64,000 nucleotides of DNA from Sipunculus nudus (GCA_026874595.1 CM049316.1:50036695-50100694), one strand, 5' to 3'. Positions 48,013 through 59,053 are shown, counted from the stretch's first letter. Notes: generated by a model not told the origin, from the sequence alone. Program-made: numbers and translations.

Positions 48013-51000
48013 ATACAGGTGGCTCCACCAGTCCGCAGAAACTAATAAAAACACTTAATGGTCAATATCCATGCAAAAAATCATGGTGATCTCTGCATTA
48101 GTTGTTCAGATACTTCAGTTTTTGTTGCAAATTGTCCATTATTCTGAGGGATACTTCGGAGTCCTATAGCTTGAAGGATATGGGTAACAGAGACCTAATT
48201 TCAAGTTTCCACAGGCACCTTTCATGGGCCTCCTTGCATGACAAGAATGAAGATTCTAGGTCCAGTTGTTGCGATTTGTACCCTGTTGACAGATAACCAC
48301 ATCTTTAAAGGTCTCAAAAAAAAAGAAAAAAATTCGTAAAAATTTGAAAACAAGGGACCTATGGGTCACGGCGCTCAGCTGATATATATGATAAAAAAAT
48401 ATGATTTAGAAATGAGGCACATGCTGGTTTTATATGGTAATAAAAATAAGCTGTATTATGAGTTGCTGTGGTTTAGCTTATGTATGATTTTGATAGTACC
48501 TTTGGAGACAGGAAAGAGGATTAATTTCATTATTTCATTAACAAATGGAGTGGGATTGTCACACAGATTTTGACTTGGCCATATAACTTATAAGCAGAAC
48601 ATATAATATAAGAGTTTAACTATTTATAAAAATTACAAATATTGTCCTAAATAATTTTTATTAAAAATAATAAGAGAATAGTATGATTTTTTCAAATAAA
48701 ATATAACTGAAATGATTATTAAAATAATATTAAAGAATATATTCATGAATGCATTCATTAATACATTTGGAAAATATTTGCACTGGTATTCATATACTTT
48801 CATTTTTACCTGAATTCCCATTCTTATGAAAGAAATTTCATAATGGAGTACATATTCATATTCGTGTTTAAATACAATTGCAAAGTATTCGCACCATGTC
48901 TGGTATTTATTCAGTTTTCACCAAACAATGATGTTGAGAATCCAGAATATACAAAATTCACACATTTAAATAATGATCATAAGTACCTGGTTTTACGGCT
49001 TTTATTTATATTAAAAAAAAAATGTAATATATTCATTTTGGACTAATTTCACATCAATCTACACACTAGACACAGTAGGAATCTAGATTAATATTATCAA
49101 CTGCATCTTTGTCTATAATTTATTTCCTTCATATGATCCCTAATGATTAGTAATGAATAATATGATTTACTTTTTTATCATTAAAATTGAACTGAAAAAT
49201 ACCATAGGTGACTGCATGGTGATATTTGGAATATGTGACATTCTATCCATCGATACAAGATTCTTATATCATCGGTAACTGCAAGTTAATTTCCTGTTAT
49301 TATCAACTAACAAATTCCTTTTCTATTTTTCTTTAATTTGTTATTAAAAACCAATAAAAATTTATTAATTTTTTGTTTATTGTTATGTTGTTGGTTAAAA
49401 CTACTAGATGAGTTGGGTTGGACACCTGGATCAACTGTAGCTGGCCATTATATAATAAGCTGCCTGGACACCTCAGTTTATGCCTCGCCTCAAGCATGCA
49501 TAATTTGCTGAAAGTTCAATAAGGTCAACATACAGGTGATTCAAGAGGTGCTACAGAGAGCCAAGGTCTGACATGGTCTCATAAAAACATTAATAAAAGC
49601 TACAATTTTTGGCAAATTTCTTTCAGCTTTTCAAACTGAAAAGCTGAAATCTTTATGTGTGCATGATATGAAAATTATATCAACAGTACTCACAGGAAAC
49701 AAACATGCCATGGTCAAAGTTGGGTAAAATTTAAGGTACTAATTTTATATTTATACTAATAACTTAAAAAATTTGAAAAATTCAGAACTAATTTGGGTAT
49801 TCAATTGAATCTTGATTAAATAATGTTACATCCCTGACAAAAAATCTCTAGCTTCAGCAATCCTCTTGTTAAGGGAGTAAATATATTTCTTAATTTTTTA
49901 CAAAGTGCATTAATTTTGGGCCCATAACCTAAAACAATTTGGCAATACTGACATCATTCCTGGCATGTGCATAGAGAATATATAGAAAAATATGTATATT
50001 ATATATGATTAAAGTCAGATCAGTGGTTTTGATATTAGGCAGTCTTGAAGTGTAACAATGGGTTTTTAATGGAAAAATGAAGTTTTTCATTAATATCTCG
50101 AAGGTATTAAGTCCTAGTGACCAAATTCTTGGCATGGTAGGGGATTTTTGAGACATCAAATTGTATGCCAAATTTTAGGAACTAAGAGCTGAAGCTGGGG
50201 AGCTGAGCACTTGCAAACTGCATGACACTAGCTTCATGTAAATAATATGTTACATGGTGCTTGAAAACTTGAATAAAATCTACAGTTTTTGATCAACTGG
50301 TTTCAAATTTTTGGTGTTTACAGACAAAATGCTAAAAAAAAAACATGCTGTGAAATTTAAATCCACAGTACTTACAGGAAAAAAACGTGCCATGGTCAAA
50401 ATTGGGCAAAATTTAAGGTACCAATTTTTTATTTTTGTTAATATTTTAAAAAATTTAAAAGATTTTGATCTAATTTTGGGTATACAATTTAATTTTGATT
50501 AATTAAAGTTATATTACTGGAAAAAAAGTTTATAGCTTAAACATATTTTGTGTTAAGTGATCAAATATCTTTCCTGATTTTTTACACAATGCATTATGTT
50601 TGGGCCCATAACTTTTTAAATTTATAAAATACAAACAAAATTTCTGGCATGTACATAGGAACTATATAGAGGAATAATTATGGTAAATATGAGGAAAAAC
50701 AGATGAGTGGTTTTGATATTAGGCAGTCCTGAAGTGTAAAAATAGGTTTTTAATAAAAAATTGAGGTTTTTCCTTAATTTCTCAAAGGAACGAAGTCATA
50801 AAGACCCAGTTTTTGGCTTGGTAGGAGATCTTGGGGACATGTAACATTATGCCGAATTTTGGATTCCTAGGTCTTAAGGTTTCAAAACGTGCCACATCTA
50901 CGGACGGACGGACGGACGGACGACGGACAATGGACCACGACTATAGCTCAGATGACTTATAGTCAGCTGAGCTAAAAAATAGAGGTGGCACACCCAGTCT

Positions 51001-52686
51001 GCAGAAACTGATTGAACAGCTCATGATCAATATGTATGCCGAAAATCATGACCATCAGTGTTGTAGTTATTGAAATACTGCAGTTTTTGTATCAACTTTT
51101 CCATTATTCTGGGGGGGGGGGGGTATTTTGGACCCATACAGCTTAAAGAATATGGGTAACAGAGACCTAATTTCAAGTTTCCATGGAGACTTTTCATGGG
51201 TCTCCCTGTGTGTCAAGAATGAAGATTCTTGGTCCAGTTTTTATGATTTGTGCCCTGTTAACAGATGTTCATATCTTTAAAGGTCTCAAAAATACAGAAA
51301 AATTTCGTAAAAAAAACCGAACAAATACAGGTGGTGCCACCAGTCTGCAGAAACTTATGAAACACTCCATGATCAATATCCATGCAAACAATTATGGTTA
51401 TCTCTGCATTAGTTGTTCAGATACTTTAGCTTTTGTATCAAATTTTCCATTATTCTGAGCTGTACTTTGGAGTGCCATAGCTCAAAGGATATGGGTAACA
51501 GAGACCAAATTTCAGGTTTACATGGAGACTTATCATGGGTCTCCCTGTGTGTCAAGAACGAAGATTCTAGGTCCAGTCGTTACGATTTGTACCCTGTTGA
51601 CAGATAACTACATCCTTAAAGGTCTCAAAAATGGAGAAAACAATTCGTGAACATTGAAAAATACAGGTGGCGCCACCAGTCTGCACAAACTGATGAAACA
51701 TCTCATGATCAATATGTGTGTCGAAAATCATGACCATCAGTGATGTAGTTAATGAGATATTGAAGTTTTTGTATGAAATTTTTGACTATTCTGGGGGGTA
51801 ATTTTGGGCCCCATAGCTCGTAGGATATGGGTAACAGAGACCTAATTTCTGGTTTCCATGGAGACTTTTCATAGGTCTCTCAGTGTGTCGAAAATGAAGA
51901 TTCTAGGTCCAGTCGTTACGATTTGTGCCACGCTAACAGATGACAGCATCCTCAAAGGTCTCAAAAATAGAGGAAAAAATCGTAAAAAATCAAACAGTAC
52001 AGGTGGCGCCACCAGTCTGCAGGAACTGATCGAACATCTCATGATCAATATGTATGCCAAAAATCATGACCATCAGTGATGTAGTTATTGAGATATTGAA
52101 GTTTTTGTATGAAATTTTTTACTATTCTGGGGGGTACTTTGGGGCCCCATAGCTCAAAGGATATGGGTAACAGAGACCTAATTTCTGGTTTCCAAGGAGA
52201 TTTTTCATGGACCTCTCAGTGTGTCAAGAATTAAGATTCTAAGTCCGGTCTTTATGATTTGTGCCTTGTTAACAGATGTTCACATTTTTAAAGGTCTCAA
52301 AAATAGAGAAAAAAATTCGTAAAAAATCGAAAAATACAGGTGGCGCCACCAGTCTGCAGGAAATGATGTAACATCTCATGATCAATATGTATGCCAAAAA
52401 TCATGACCATCAGTCAAGTAGTTAATGAGATATTGAAGTTTTTGTATGAAATTTTTTACTTTTCTGGGGGGTACTTTGGGGCCACATAGCTCGAAGGATA
52501 TGGGTAACAGAGACCTAATTTCTGTATTCCAAGGAGATTTTTTATGGCCTTCTCAGAATCCAAAGTTACAAGGTTCTAGGTCCAGCGGTTACGATTTGTG
52601 CCTGGTTAACGGACGGACAGACGGACGATGGACAAAGAGTGATCGCTATAGCTCAGATGACTTTCAGTCAGCTGAGCTAAAAATGT
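48013..52686 (+). repeat. 336-bp tandem array with family A-type end, split by an insertion
   Basis: Units begin ACAGGTGGCGCCACCAGTC. One lies at 48013-48349. The array resumes at 50978 with starts near 51327, 51663, 51999 and 52336 (spacing 336, 336, 337). Each unit holds GGTACTTTGG-type, GATATGGGTAACAGAGACC and TACGATTTGTGCC blocks. The array ends with GGACGGACAGACGGACGATGGACAAAGAG and a family A-like hairpin at about 52650-52680. 48350-50977 is a later insertion. Confidence 0.85.
48350..50977 (+). mobile_element. Family A element, long subfamily, full length, inserted in the 336-bp array
   Basis: The 5' end is ACAAGGGACCTATGGGTCAC with GCTCAGCTGA. Two core units are marked by GTGCATTA near 49905 and GCATTATGTTTGGGCC near 50591. 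(ACGG)n lies at 50898-50930, and the complete hairpin ends near 50974 with AAAA. Array sequence on either side reads on directly once the element is removed, so both ends are well defined. Confidence 0.88.
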
Positions 52687-52782
52687 TACATACATTTAGA
52701 AAATGATACAGAAGTATTTAAAAGATCTTTAGGATAAAATAATAAAATAATTTTATTTTATATGTTAGTCAAGGATGGGTTT

Positions 52783-52852
52783 TTGTCCAGTGAACTCTTG
52801 TCTGGTGGGCCTTTGTCAGGGTGGGCTTTTATCAGGGTGGGCCTTTGCCCTA
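52783..52852. repeat. ~17-bp minisatellite
   Basis: About four degenerate copies of a unit like TTTGTCAGGGTGGGCCT. Confidence 0.75.
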
Positions 52853-53513
52853 CACCCGTTCAAATGGTTGCCACTGTGACATCTTTGCGACGTTAGTTGT
52901 CTTACAAACATCCAACGCAGCCATAGACAACGAAAGTGTACCATGGAGGAATGTAATTGTCCAGCAGTGACGGGAAAAAGCAATCCATGGTTTTTCAGCA
53001 TAAATAATCGGTCCCCCTAAACACCCAAAACACCGGTGTTTTGGGTATCTGTGACGAAACACCCACTCAAGTTCAAACCTGAACCCGACACGTAACACCA
53101 ATCGATAAATAATCATCTGATGAATATATCTGTGCAATAGGTCGGTCTTTTAACCGAGCGCTCGGTAGGACTTTTTACCGAGCGCTACCCTGGATTCATA
53201 CAAGGCATTGCTCTGACCCGCGTGGGGCTACCGAGCGCTCGGACTTCTTACCGAGCGCTACCCTGCCCTAACAATGGGCAGTTTTTTTACATACTTTGGA
53301 CTATTGAGCGCTAGGGACTTTTTACCGAGAGCTACCCTGGATTCACACCAGGCATTGCTCTGACCCGGCAGGGGCTACCGAGCACTCGGACCTTTTTACC
53401 GACTCAGAGCGCTACCCTGTTCTAACAACGGGCAACGAGCAAACCATAGGCCTATATATATGTGTGTGTGTGTATATATATATATTACGTAAAACATACA
53501 TATAAATTCGACA

Positions 53514-54127
53514 CAGGGTTGTTATTTTTCCCGGGAAAAACTAGTTTTTCCCAGACAGTGGGAAAAACCTGGGATTAATTGGGAATAACTGGGGAAAACT
53601 GGTTAGTACCGGGAATTACTGGGGAAAATGTCTGATCAAAATTTTTGAGAGAGTATAATGATGTATAGTCAATTAATTCTGTTTAATGTTGGATGTTGAA
53701 ATCATATTATATATGTGTGTGTGTGTGTGTATATATATTCACATATATGCATATATATATCCACATGTGATGAATATATATATATATATTTATATATATT
53801 TGTGTGCAATATTTCCACAACTCATACCAGTGCATTACTATTACTTAATTACCAATCAACTGCAACATAAACTTTAGTAGGTGAGCTGACAAAAGTAATC
53901 AAGCATGTTAACCTTATCAAGGCCGAGTTAATCTGGGGGGTACAGAAGTGTGAAGTGTGTGAGATGATATTTCCTTTTAATTCAGTCAAATATCTGCTGG
54001 TCTCTCCTTTTATAAGATTATTAGAGTTTTTTCCCAGTTATTCCCACTTTGAGGTTTTTCCAAAGGCGGTAAATATTGGATTTTACCAGCTGGTAAATAC
54101 AGCACTGGGAAAAACTTAACAACCCTG
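53514..54127. mobile_element. hAT-type non-autonomous element (MITE), 614 bp
   Basis: The termini are CAGGGTTGTTATTTTTCCC at 53514 and the inverse GGGAAAAACTTAACAACCCTG ending at 54127. Exact 8-bp target-site duplications ATTCGACA flank it (53506-53513 and 54128-54135). An 8-bp duplication with CAGGG-type ends is the mark of the hAT superfamily (established knowledge). The interior holds several GGGAAAAACT/CTGGGGAAAA motifs and TG/TA microsatellites (about 53712-53795). It has no transposase frame. Confidence 0.85.
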
Positions 54128-54199
54128 ATTCGACATATATATGTTTAAATACATTTATTAATATATCAGTAGCCTATATAAATATAATATATAATTTAA

Positions 54200-54216
54200 A
54201 ATTATGCTATATAATT

Positions 54217-54252
<36 letters not shown>

Positions 54253-54770
54253 CGAGGGAAAGAGACTGTGTAAAGAAAAAGAGAGCACTATACCATAGCC
54301 TATATAATATTTATCTGATATAGGCTATAAAGGAGAGAGAGAAAGAATGAAAGAGGGAGAAAGAAAGAGAGACAGGCAGAGAGAGAGAGAAGAACCTGAA
54401 TTAGAGGGAAAGGTAACAAAGACCTATATTATATATAATATTTATCCGATATATATAGGAGAGAGAAAGAAAGAGAGAGATAAAGAAAGAAAGGGAGAGA
54501 AATAGAAAGAGAGACAGTAAGAGAAACAGAGAAAGAGAGAAGAACCGGAATAAGAGGGAATGTAATCAAAAATACATATATATTCATTTAGGGTATATAT
54601 GTTATATTATAAAAATTAATACACCATTTACTGCTTGATATATAGATTACATATATAATATTTTTTATAGCATGATATATATATTTATATATATATATGT
54701 ATATATATTTATATATATATTTACGTATATATATTTATATATATATATACAGAGAGAGAGAGAGAGAATG
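54200..54770. repeat. (TA)n and GA-rich tracts
   Basis: (TA)n lies at about 54219-54239, GAGAGA/AAAGAG purine-rich tracts at about 54240-54380 and 54460-54545, and TATATTTATA tracts at about 54677-54750, ending in (AGAG)n near 54752-54768. Confidence 0.85.
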
Positions 54771-55970
54771 AGTTGGAAAGATAACATAAGCATTGCTTAT
54801 TCATGTTATATAAACAGAAACAATGTCAATAATCAAATATGATATTTTGTGTTGAATGCGGTTAAAACTCCATAATTTGTCATGTGCGGGATGGTAGCGC
54901 TCGGCAAAAAGTTCTTAGCGCTCGTTAGTCCCAAGCCCAAGATGTTTGAAGTATGTAAGAACACTTAATTCCCGTTGTAAGAGCAGGGTAACGCTCGGTA
55001 AAAAGTCCCGAGCACTCGGTAGCCCCACGTGGGTCAGAGCAATGACTTGTGTGACTCCAGGGTAACGCTTGGTAAAAAGTCCAAAGTGCTCGGTAGCCCC
55101 ACGTAGGTCAGAGCAATGACTTGTGTGACCCCAGGGTAGGGCTCGGTGAAAAGTCCGAGCGCTCAGTAGCCCCACACTGGTCAAAGCGATGCCTGGTGTG
55201 AATCCGGGGTAGCGCTCGGTAAAAAGTCCGAGCGCTCGGTAACCCCCAGCTGGTCAAAGCGATGCCTGGTGTGAATCCAGGGTAGCGCTCGGTAAAAAGA
55301 CCGACCCCTGCAATATTGTGCCATAAATTTATGAAATAAAGATAAAAACGAGTGTTTCGTGCCTTGGTCCGTTTAACGGCGGATACAGCAGCCATTTATG
55401 CCAGCTATGACGCTGCCCCCTAGTGGCCCAAGTCACAAACAAACAGAGCACTTGTCAGTTATACAAAACGCTATTGCTTTCTTTTATTTTACAGAAGTGG
55501 CACAATTCTGCATTGACATATGCAACAGATGATAATTTATAAATCAATGCGAGTGTTTTGCTTCAAATTTGAATTTAAATAGATGTTTCATCACACGTAC
55601 CGGTGTTTCGGGTGTTTAGGCGGACCCTAAATAACGCATAAAAGTCCCAAAGTAAATACGTTTTACATGATATACAACTTCTTTACAAAAAATCTGCAGT
55701 ATATCTCATTATCTGTTTATCTGCTTCAGGCCAATGGGCTTTTTCAAAGATTATTCTTAAAATAATAATCGCGAAAAAAAACATGCGGGCACAGATACTG
55801 AGACGGACTGTCTATAGTATATATAGTAATCAAATAAGCCAAGACATGCCTGATGATATGCCTCTTACTTCTCCATTACATGAATCCTAAACATCATTAC
55901 GTCCTTCCGTATACACCCATAACCTCGTCCATGTAGGCCGGATTCTATACTCGCTCCAAAATATACTTAC

Positions 55971-56072
55971 GTGAGATATTTCAGCAACAGCAGTCTTGTA
56001 ATTCCTCTTGTTCAAATTTGCAACGGAATAACTGATTTGAGACAAGGCAAAAGACAACGAATCCAGATTCAT
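55971..56072 (-). CDS. CNOT1: CNOT1 coding exon 1 (residues 1-34)
   Basis: The exon starts at ATG 56072-56070 and reads [17 protein letters not shown] and onward for 34 codons, ending in EISH at a GTAAGT donor (55970-55965). The start MNLDSLS-ALSQISY is characteristic of animal CNOT1, which fixes the start codon. This is the first helix region of the N-terminal HEAT-like domain, which acts in the cytoplasm as part of the CCR4-NOT scaffold. An in-frame reading continues past the donor for some codons but departs from the family at once, so the splice is preferred. Just upstream on the minus strand, a CAG at 56083-56081 could be the acceptor of a 5'UTR intron, as vertebrate CNOT1 has a non-coding first exon; this is inference. 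Confidence 0.96.
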
Positions 56073-56340
56073 AATTTAATCTGCACGCTCACGAAAGCCC
56101 CAAAATGCATTGAAGCTTTCTGTATAACACATGAAAGTAATCTTTTCCTCTTAAAGTCTATCTGGCATCCAACGTAGGGAAGGTTTTTGGGCATCATCAG
56201 GCCAAACTTCGGCATATGTTAATCGAATGTAGTTGACCAGTCATACCCCAGCCATGTTGGAATCGCACCGGAAATATTCGGTAAGTTCCGCCACCACTCG
56301 TGTATTATGTTTATGATCGATTTAAGATAAAATTGTGATA
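56073..56340 (-). promoter_or_regulatory. Candidate 5'UTR and promoter-proximal region of CNOT1
   Basis: This stretch lies immediately upstream of the start codon. It is locally richer in CG dinucleotides and holds an ETS-like core (CCGGAAAT near 56270) and an AACATGGC that partly matches a YY1 site near 56250. On the opposite strand it carries a donor-like GGTAAGT near 56290. No TATA box is obvious. Whether transcription starts here or further right, beyond a 5'UTR intron, cannot be decided from sequence. Confidence 0.35.
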
Positions 56341-56498
56341 AATAATGCAGTATTCACGTGAAGTTCAATTCATTAGTGGACCCATTTAAACGGTCCATTT
56401 TTTCACAGTTACTTAACTTCTCTATTGCTTCGGTGATCTCCGTGAACCCCCCCCCCCCCTCCCCGGTCATTATGCCGCGCGCTTCCGAGTGAAGCACA

Positions 56499-57075
56499 CG
56501 AGGTACTACACTGGTACCCCGCTCTATTATGGCACCGCCGCTCTAGGCCATTCATAGAGACGGGCGTACAACGCCATCTTATGTACTCCCGGCAGACTGG
56601 TTCCAACTCCAGTATGTAATTATATATGATAAAAATAAGCATTTCGTTTGCTCAAAGAAGTTGCCAAAAGTTGGCTGTACATTTCGCGTGACATTAATGA
56701 TTAGATTAATAGATATTGATAGTAAATCAATGCCACGTACAGTGGAACACCAAAGATTCAGTGTATCGTATTATCTATACACACATACCTCAATTTTTGT
56801 GCAATAACACATTTTTAAATATTTGAAAACAAAAAATAACTAAAGAAAGTCATTTATAGGAAATCTTCACAGATAATCAGCCAGCATCGCGTGAACGTCC
56901 ATGACAATCGGTATGAGCGTGCATACTTGAGTTGGAACCAGTCTACAAGTAAGTTGGAACCAGTCTACAGGTGTCAGGAGTTGCAACTAGGAGTACTTAA
57001 GATGGCGTTGTACGCCTGTCTCTATGCTTGGCTGAGGGCCATAATAGAGCAGGGTACCAGTCTAACGAGGTACAG
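56499..57075. repeat. ~125-145-bp inverted repeat upstream of CNOT1
   Basis: The left arm (56499-56612) and right arm (about 56928-57072) are inverted copies. They share GTTGGAACCAGTCT, GAGTAC, TAAGATGGCGTTGTACGCC, GTCTCTATG, CCATAATAGAGC and GGTACCAGT. The right arm has an internal duplication of GTTGGAACCAGTCTACA. The spacer is about 315 bp. A perfect AAGATGGCG (YY1 core) is kept in both arms (56572-56580 and 56999-57007). Confidence 0.75.
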
Positions 57076-58289
57076 GAAGGGTAGACTGGTCATGCCCGTA
57101 GGCTGACTGCTGATTGGGGGCTGAGCCTATACGCACGATATCGTGTATATTGTGTACTGCATACACGATATCGTGCATACATATCGTGCGTACAATTTCT
57201 TATGTACACGAATTATCGTGTATATTGCTTCATATACGCAGGGAGTTTCGTGCACACAGAAAGTTGCACGCACGTTTGTCTGCACACGAAAATACACGAC
57301 TGTAGAAATACGGTGGTCGGTAGTGATAACCTGTATTATTTTCCAGTACACGTTCAAAATAATAGCAAAATCAACACATCTTTCTTGCTTTAAGAATGGT
57401 ATTATCCCCTCTGGCCAACCGATAACGTCTGCAATTTTGAGTTGCCAGAACTAAAATTAATTCAGATATAGCGTCAGAACCCACATAGACGTCGTCCGAG
57501 AAATGACTAGCGACCCTGATAATGGGTGAAAATAAAGATAAATCAAAATTACATAAAATAATGAGCCAAAAAGCTTATGACTGCTTAATAAGATATTAAT
57601 AAAAAATTTTCTAAAAATATAATAATAATATTGTGTAACAGGATAAAATTGTATGAATATATAATTTGTATAAATATATAATTTTGTGTAAGAATATATA
57701 TATATATATTTAAAAGAGTATAAACAAAAATTATAATTTAAAACGTATAAATGTTTTTAAATATAAAATATTGATTAAAAGTATAGAATATTACGATGAA
57801 TATGGAATTAGTATAATGGAGATAGTATAATAAAATATTATTATTATTATTATTAATGATAATAATTTAAAATGAAAATAATATTAGTATCAGTATTATC
57901 ATTAATATTCTATGTATATCTGCAATATATATATATATATACCAATATCTTTAACACATATTGGTAAAAAGAATAAAACATACTACCAAGTAAAAAATAA
58001 TATGATGAATATAAACATGTAATAATATCATAATTTTAGGTATAATTCAATAACTAAATACCTAAACATATTATACATTATGCAGAATAATAGAGTATAA
58101 TTAAATAGAATGTGATAGTAATCCATAAAATAAAATATAAATGGGTAAAAATATTACATTGAACACAACATAATGTAACACAGAATAATTTAACATGCTA
58201 ACACAATTGAACTTTATATTTTTATTTAATTTTATTCCTCCTTCACTATATAATATACAATATATATAATCATATTAAACAATCTTAGA

Positions 58290-58293
58290 TTAG

Positions 58294-58336
<43 letters not shown>
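58290..58336. repeat. (AT)n microsatellite
   Basis: An uninterrupted TA run of about 40 bases inside the AT-rich element interior. Confidence 0.9.
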
Positions 58337-58337
<1 letters not shown>

Positions 58338-58667
58338 TCTAGCGGTATTACTTTTTGATTTAATACTATATTGTTTAATTCTTTGTTGTATAATGTATTA
58401 TTTTCAGTGCTGTGCCTATTTTTTCCATTTGATATTTATATCATTATAATATTTACGTATTGTTATAAATGCAAAATGTTGTTTAATGTACGTACACAAA
58501 TTAAAAATATACCGCACTTTATTAGTATAATCATTCATAGAATGTCATTTGGAACATTGTTGAAAAATAAGACAGTTTCCGAACTTCGACCTCCAAGTTT
58601 TATCTACTACCGAATTTCTTTCAAGTTGTATGCACGATAAATTCGTGTGTCGTGCGCATCGTGCGTA

Positions 58668-59053
58668 TGTAGGATTTCCCCCCCAGATAATAGAAAACAA
58701 CACATAATTTTAGGTTTAAATTACCAAATGACCGAAAGATATGTCCTTTTGAATTATACTGCCAGTCTGATAGTTATAAACGTGATAAACAGGACGCTAG
58801 AAGGGTCGCGGCAGACTACTAAACTTCGCCTTATGTCGATTATCCTTTAGCCCCTTAACACGTCTAAATGACTAAACCTAGTGCTGACCAGACGTGGGCT
58901 TGTGGCCCACGTCTGCATCATTCAGCTGCACGCGGAAGAGTGAGGAGGACGGGACATTCCTGGCCGTAGGCCAGCCTACTTTACAATAGGGGTGGCATTA
59001 ATGGGCGAGTCCAAATACTGATAGCTGACCGGTAGTAGGCCTGATATCTTACA
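58668..59053 (-). repeat. LTR, 3' copy (386 bp)
   Basis: Direct repeat of 63427-63790 with about three substitutions and a 22-bp extra segment at about 58879-58900. It contains a perfect 11-bp hairpin, CAGACGTGGGC/GCCCACGTCTG (58889-58899 and 58905-58915). Confidence 0.9.

Larger units (their letters stand above)
52999..55642. mobile_element. Foldback-like element with tandem repeats in its inverted arms
   Basis: Outer inverted repeats: CCCCCTAAACACCCAAAACACCGG near 53013 matches the inverse of CCGGTGTTTCGGGTGTTTAGG near 55600. The match continues about 110 bp inward with lower identity. Inside each arm is a tandem array of a unit containing TACCGAGCGCTACCCTGGATTCA and the palindrome ACCGAGCGCTCGGT. 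It runs direct on the left (about 53150-53440) and reversed on the right (about 54890-55310). The centre is AT- and GA-rich and holds a hAT-type MITE. Non-coding. The layout resembles Drosophila FB elements in architecture only. Confidence 0.7.
1950..56072 (-). other. CNOT1: CNOT1 gene, 5' part (five coding exons, four complete introns)
   Basis: This is the span of the spliced coding region found on the minus strand. Five exons join to a continuous 210-residue N-terminus. Intron phases are 0, 0, 0, 1, and phase 1 at the last donor. Every junction has GT at the donor and AG at the acceptor. No residues are missing relative to the vertebrate CNOT1 N-terminus, so I believe the exon set is complete for this part of the protein. 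CNOT1 is the scaffold of the CCR4-NOT mRNA deadenylation complex; its N-terminal HEAT-like region docks the CNOT10-CNOT11 module in metazoans (family knowledge). The gene continues left of the window. Almost all intron sequence is transposon-derived repeat. Confidence 0.95.

Noticed and set aside
50978-52600. Regular 336-bp repetition considered as a CRISPR-like array
   Set aside because: Units are contiguous tandem copies without short repeat/variable spacer structure, in a eukaryotic intron.
52816-53137. Minus-strand ORFs of 61 and 95 codons left of the foldback element
   Set aside because: They overlap a minisatellite and the foldback arm, and no domain was recognised.
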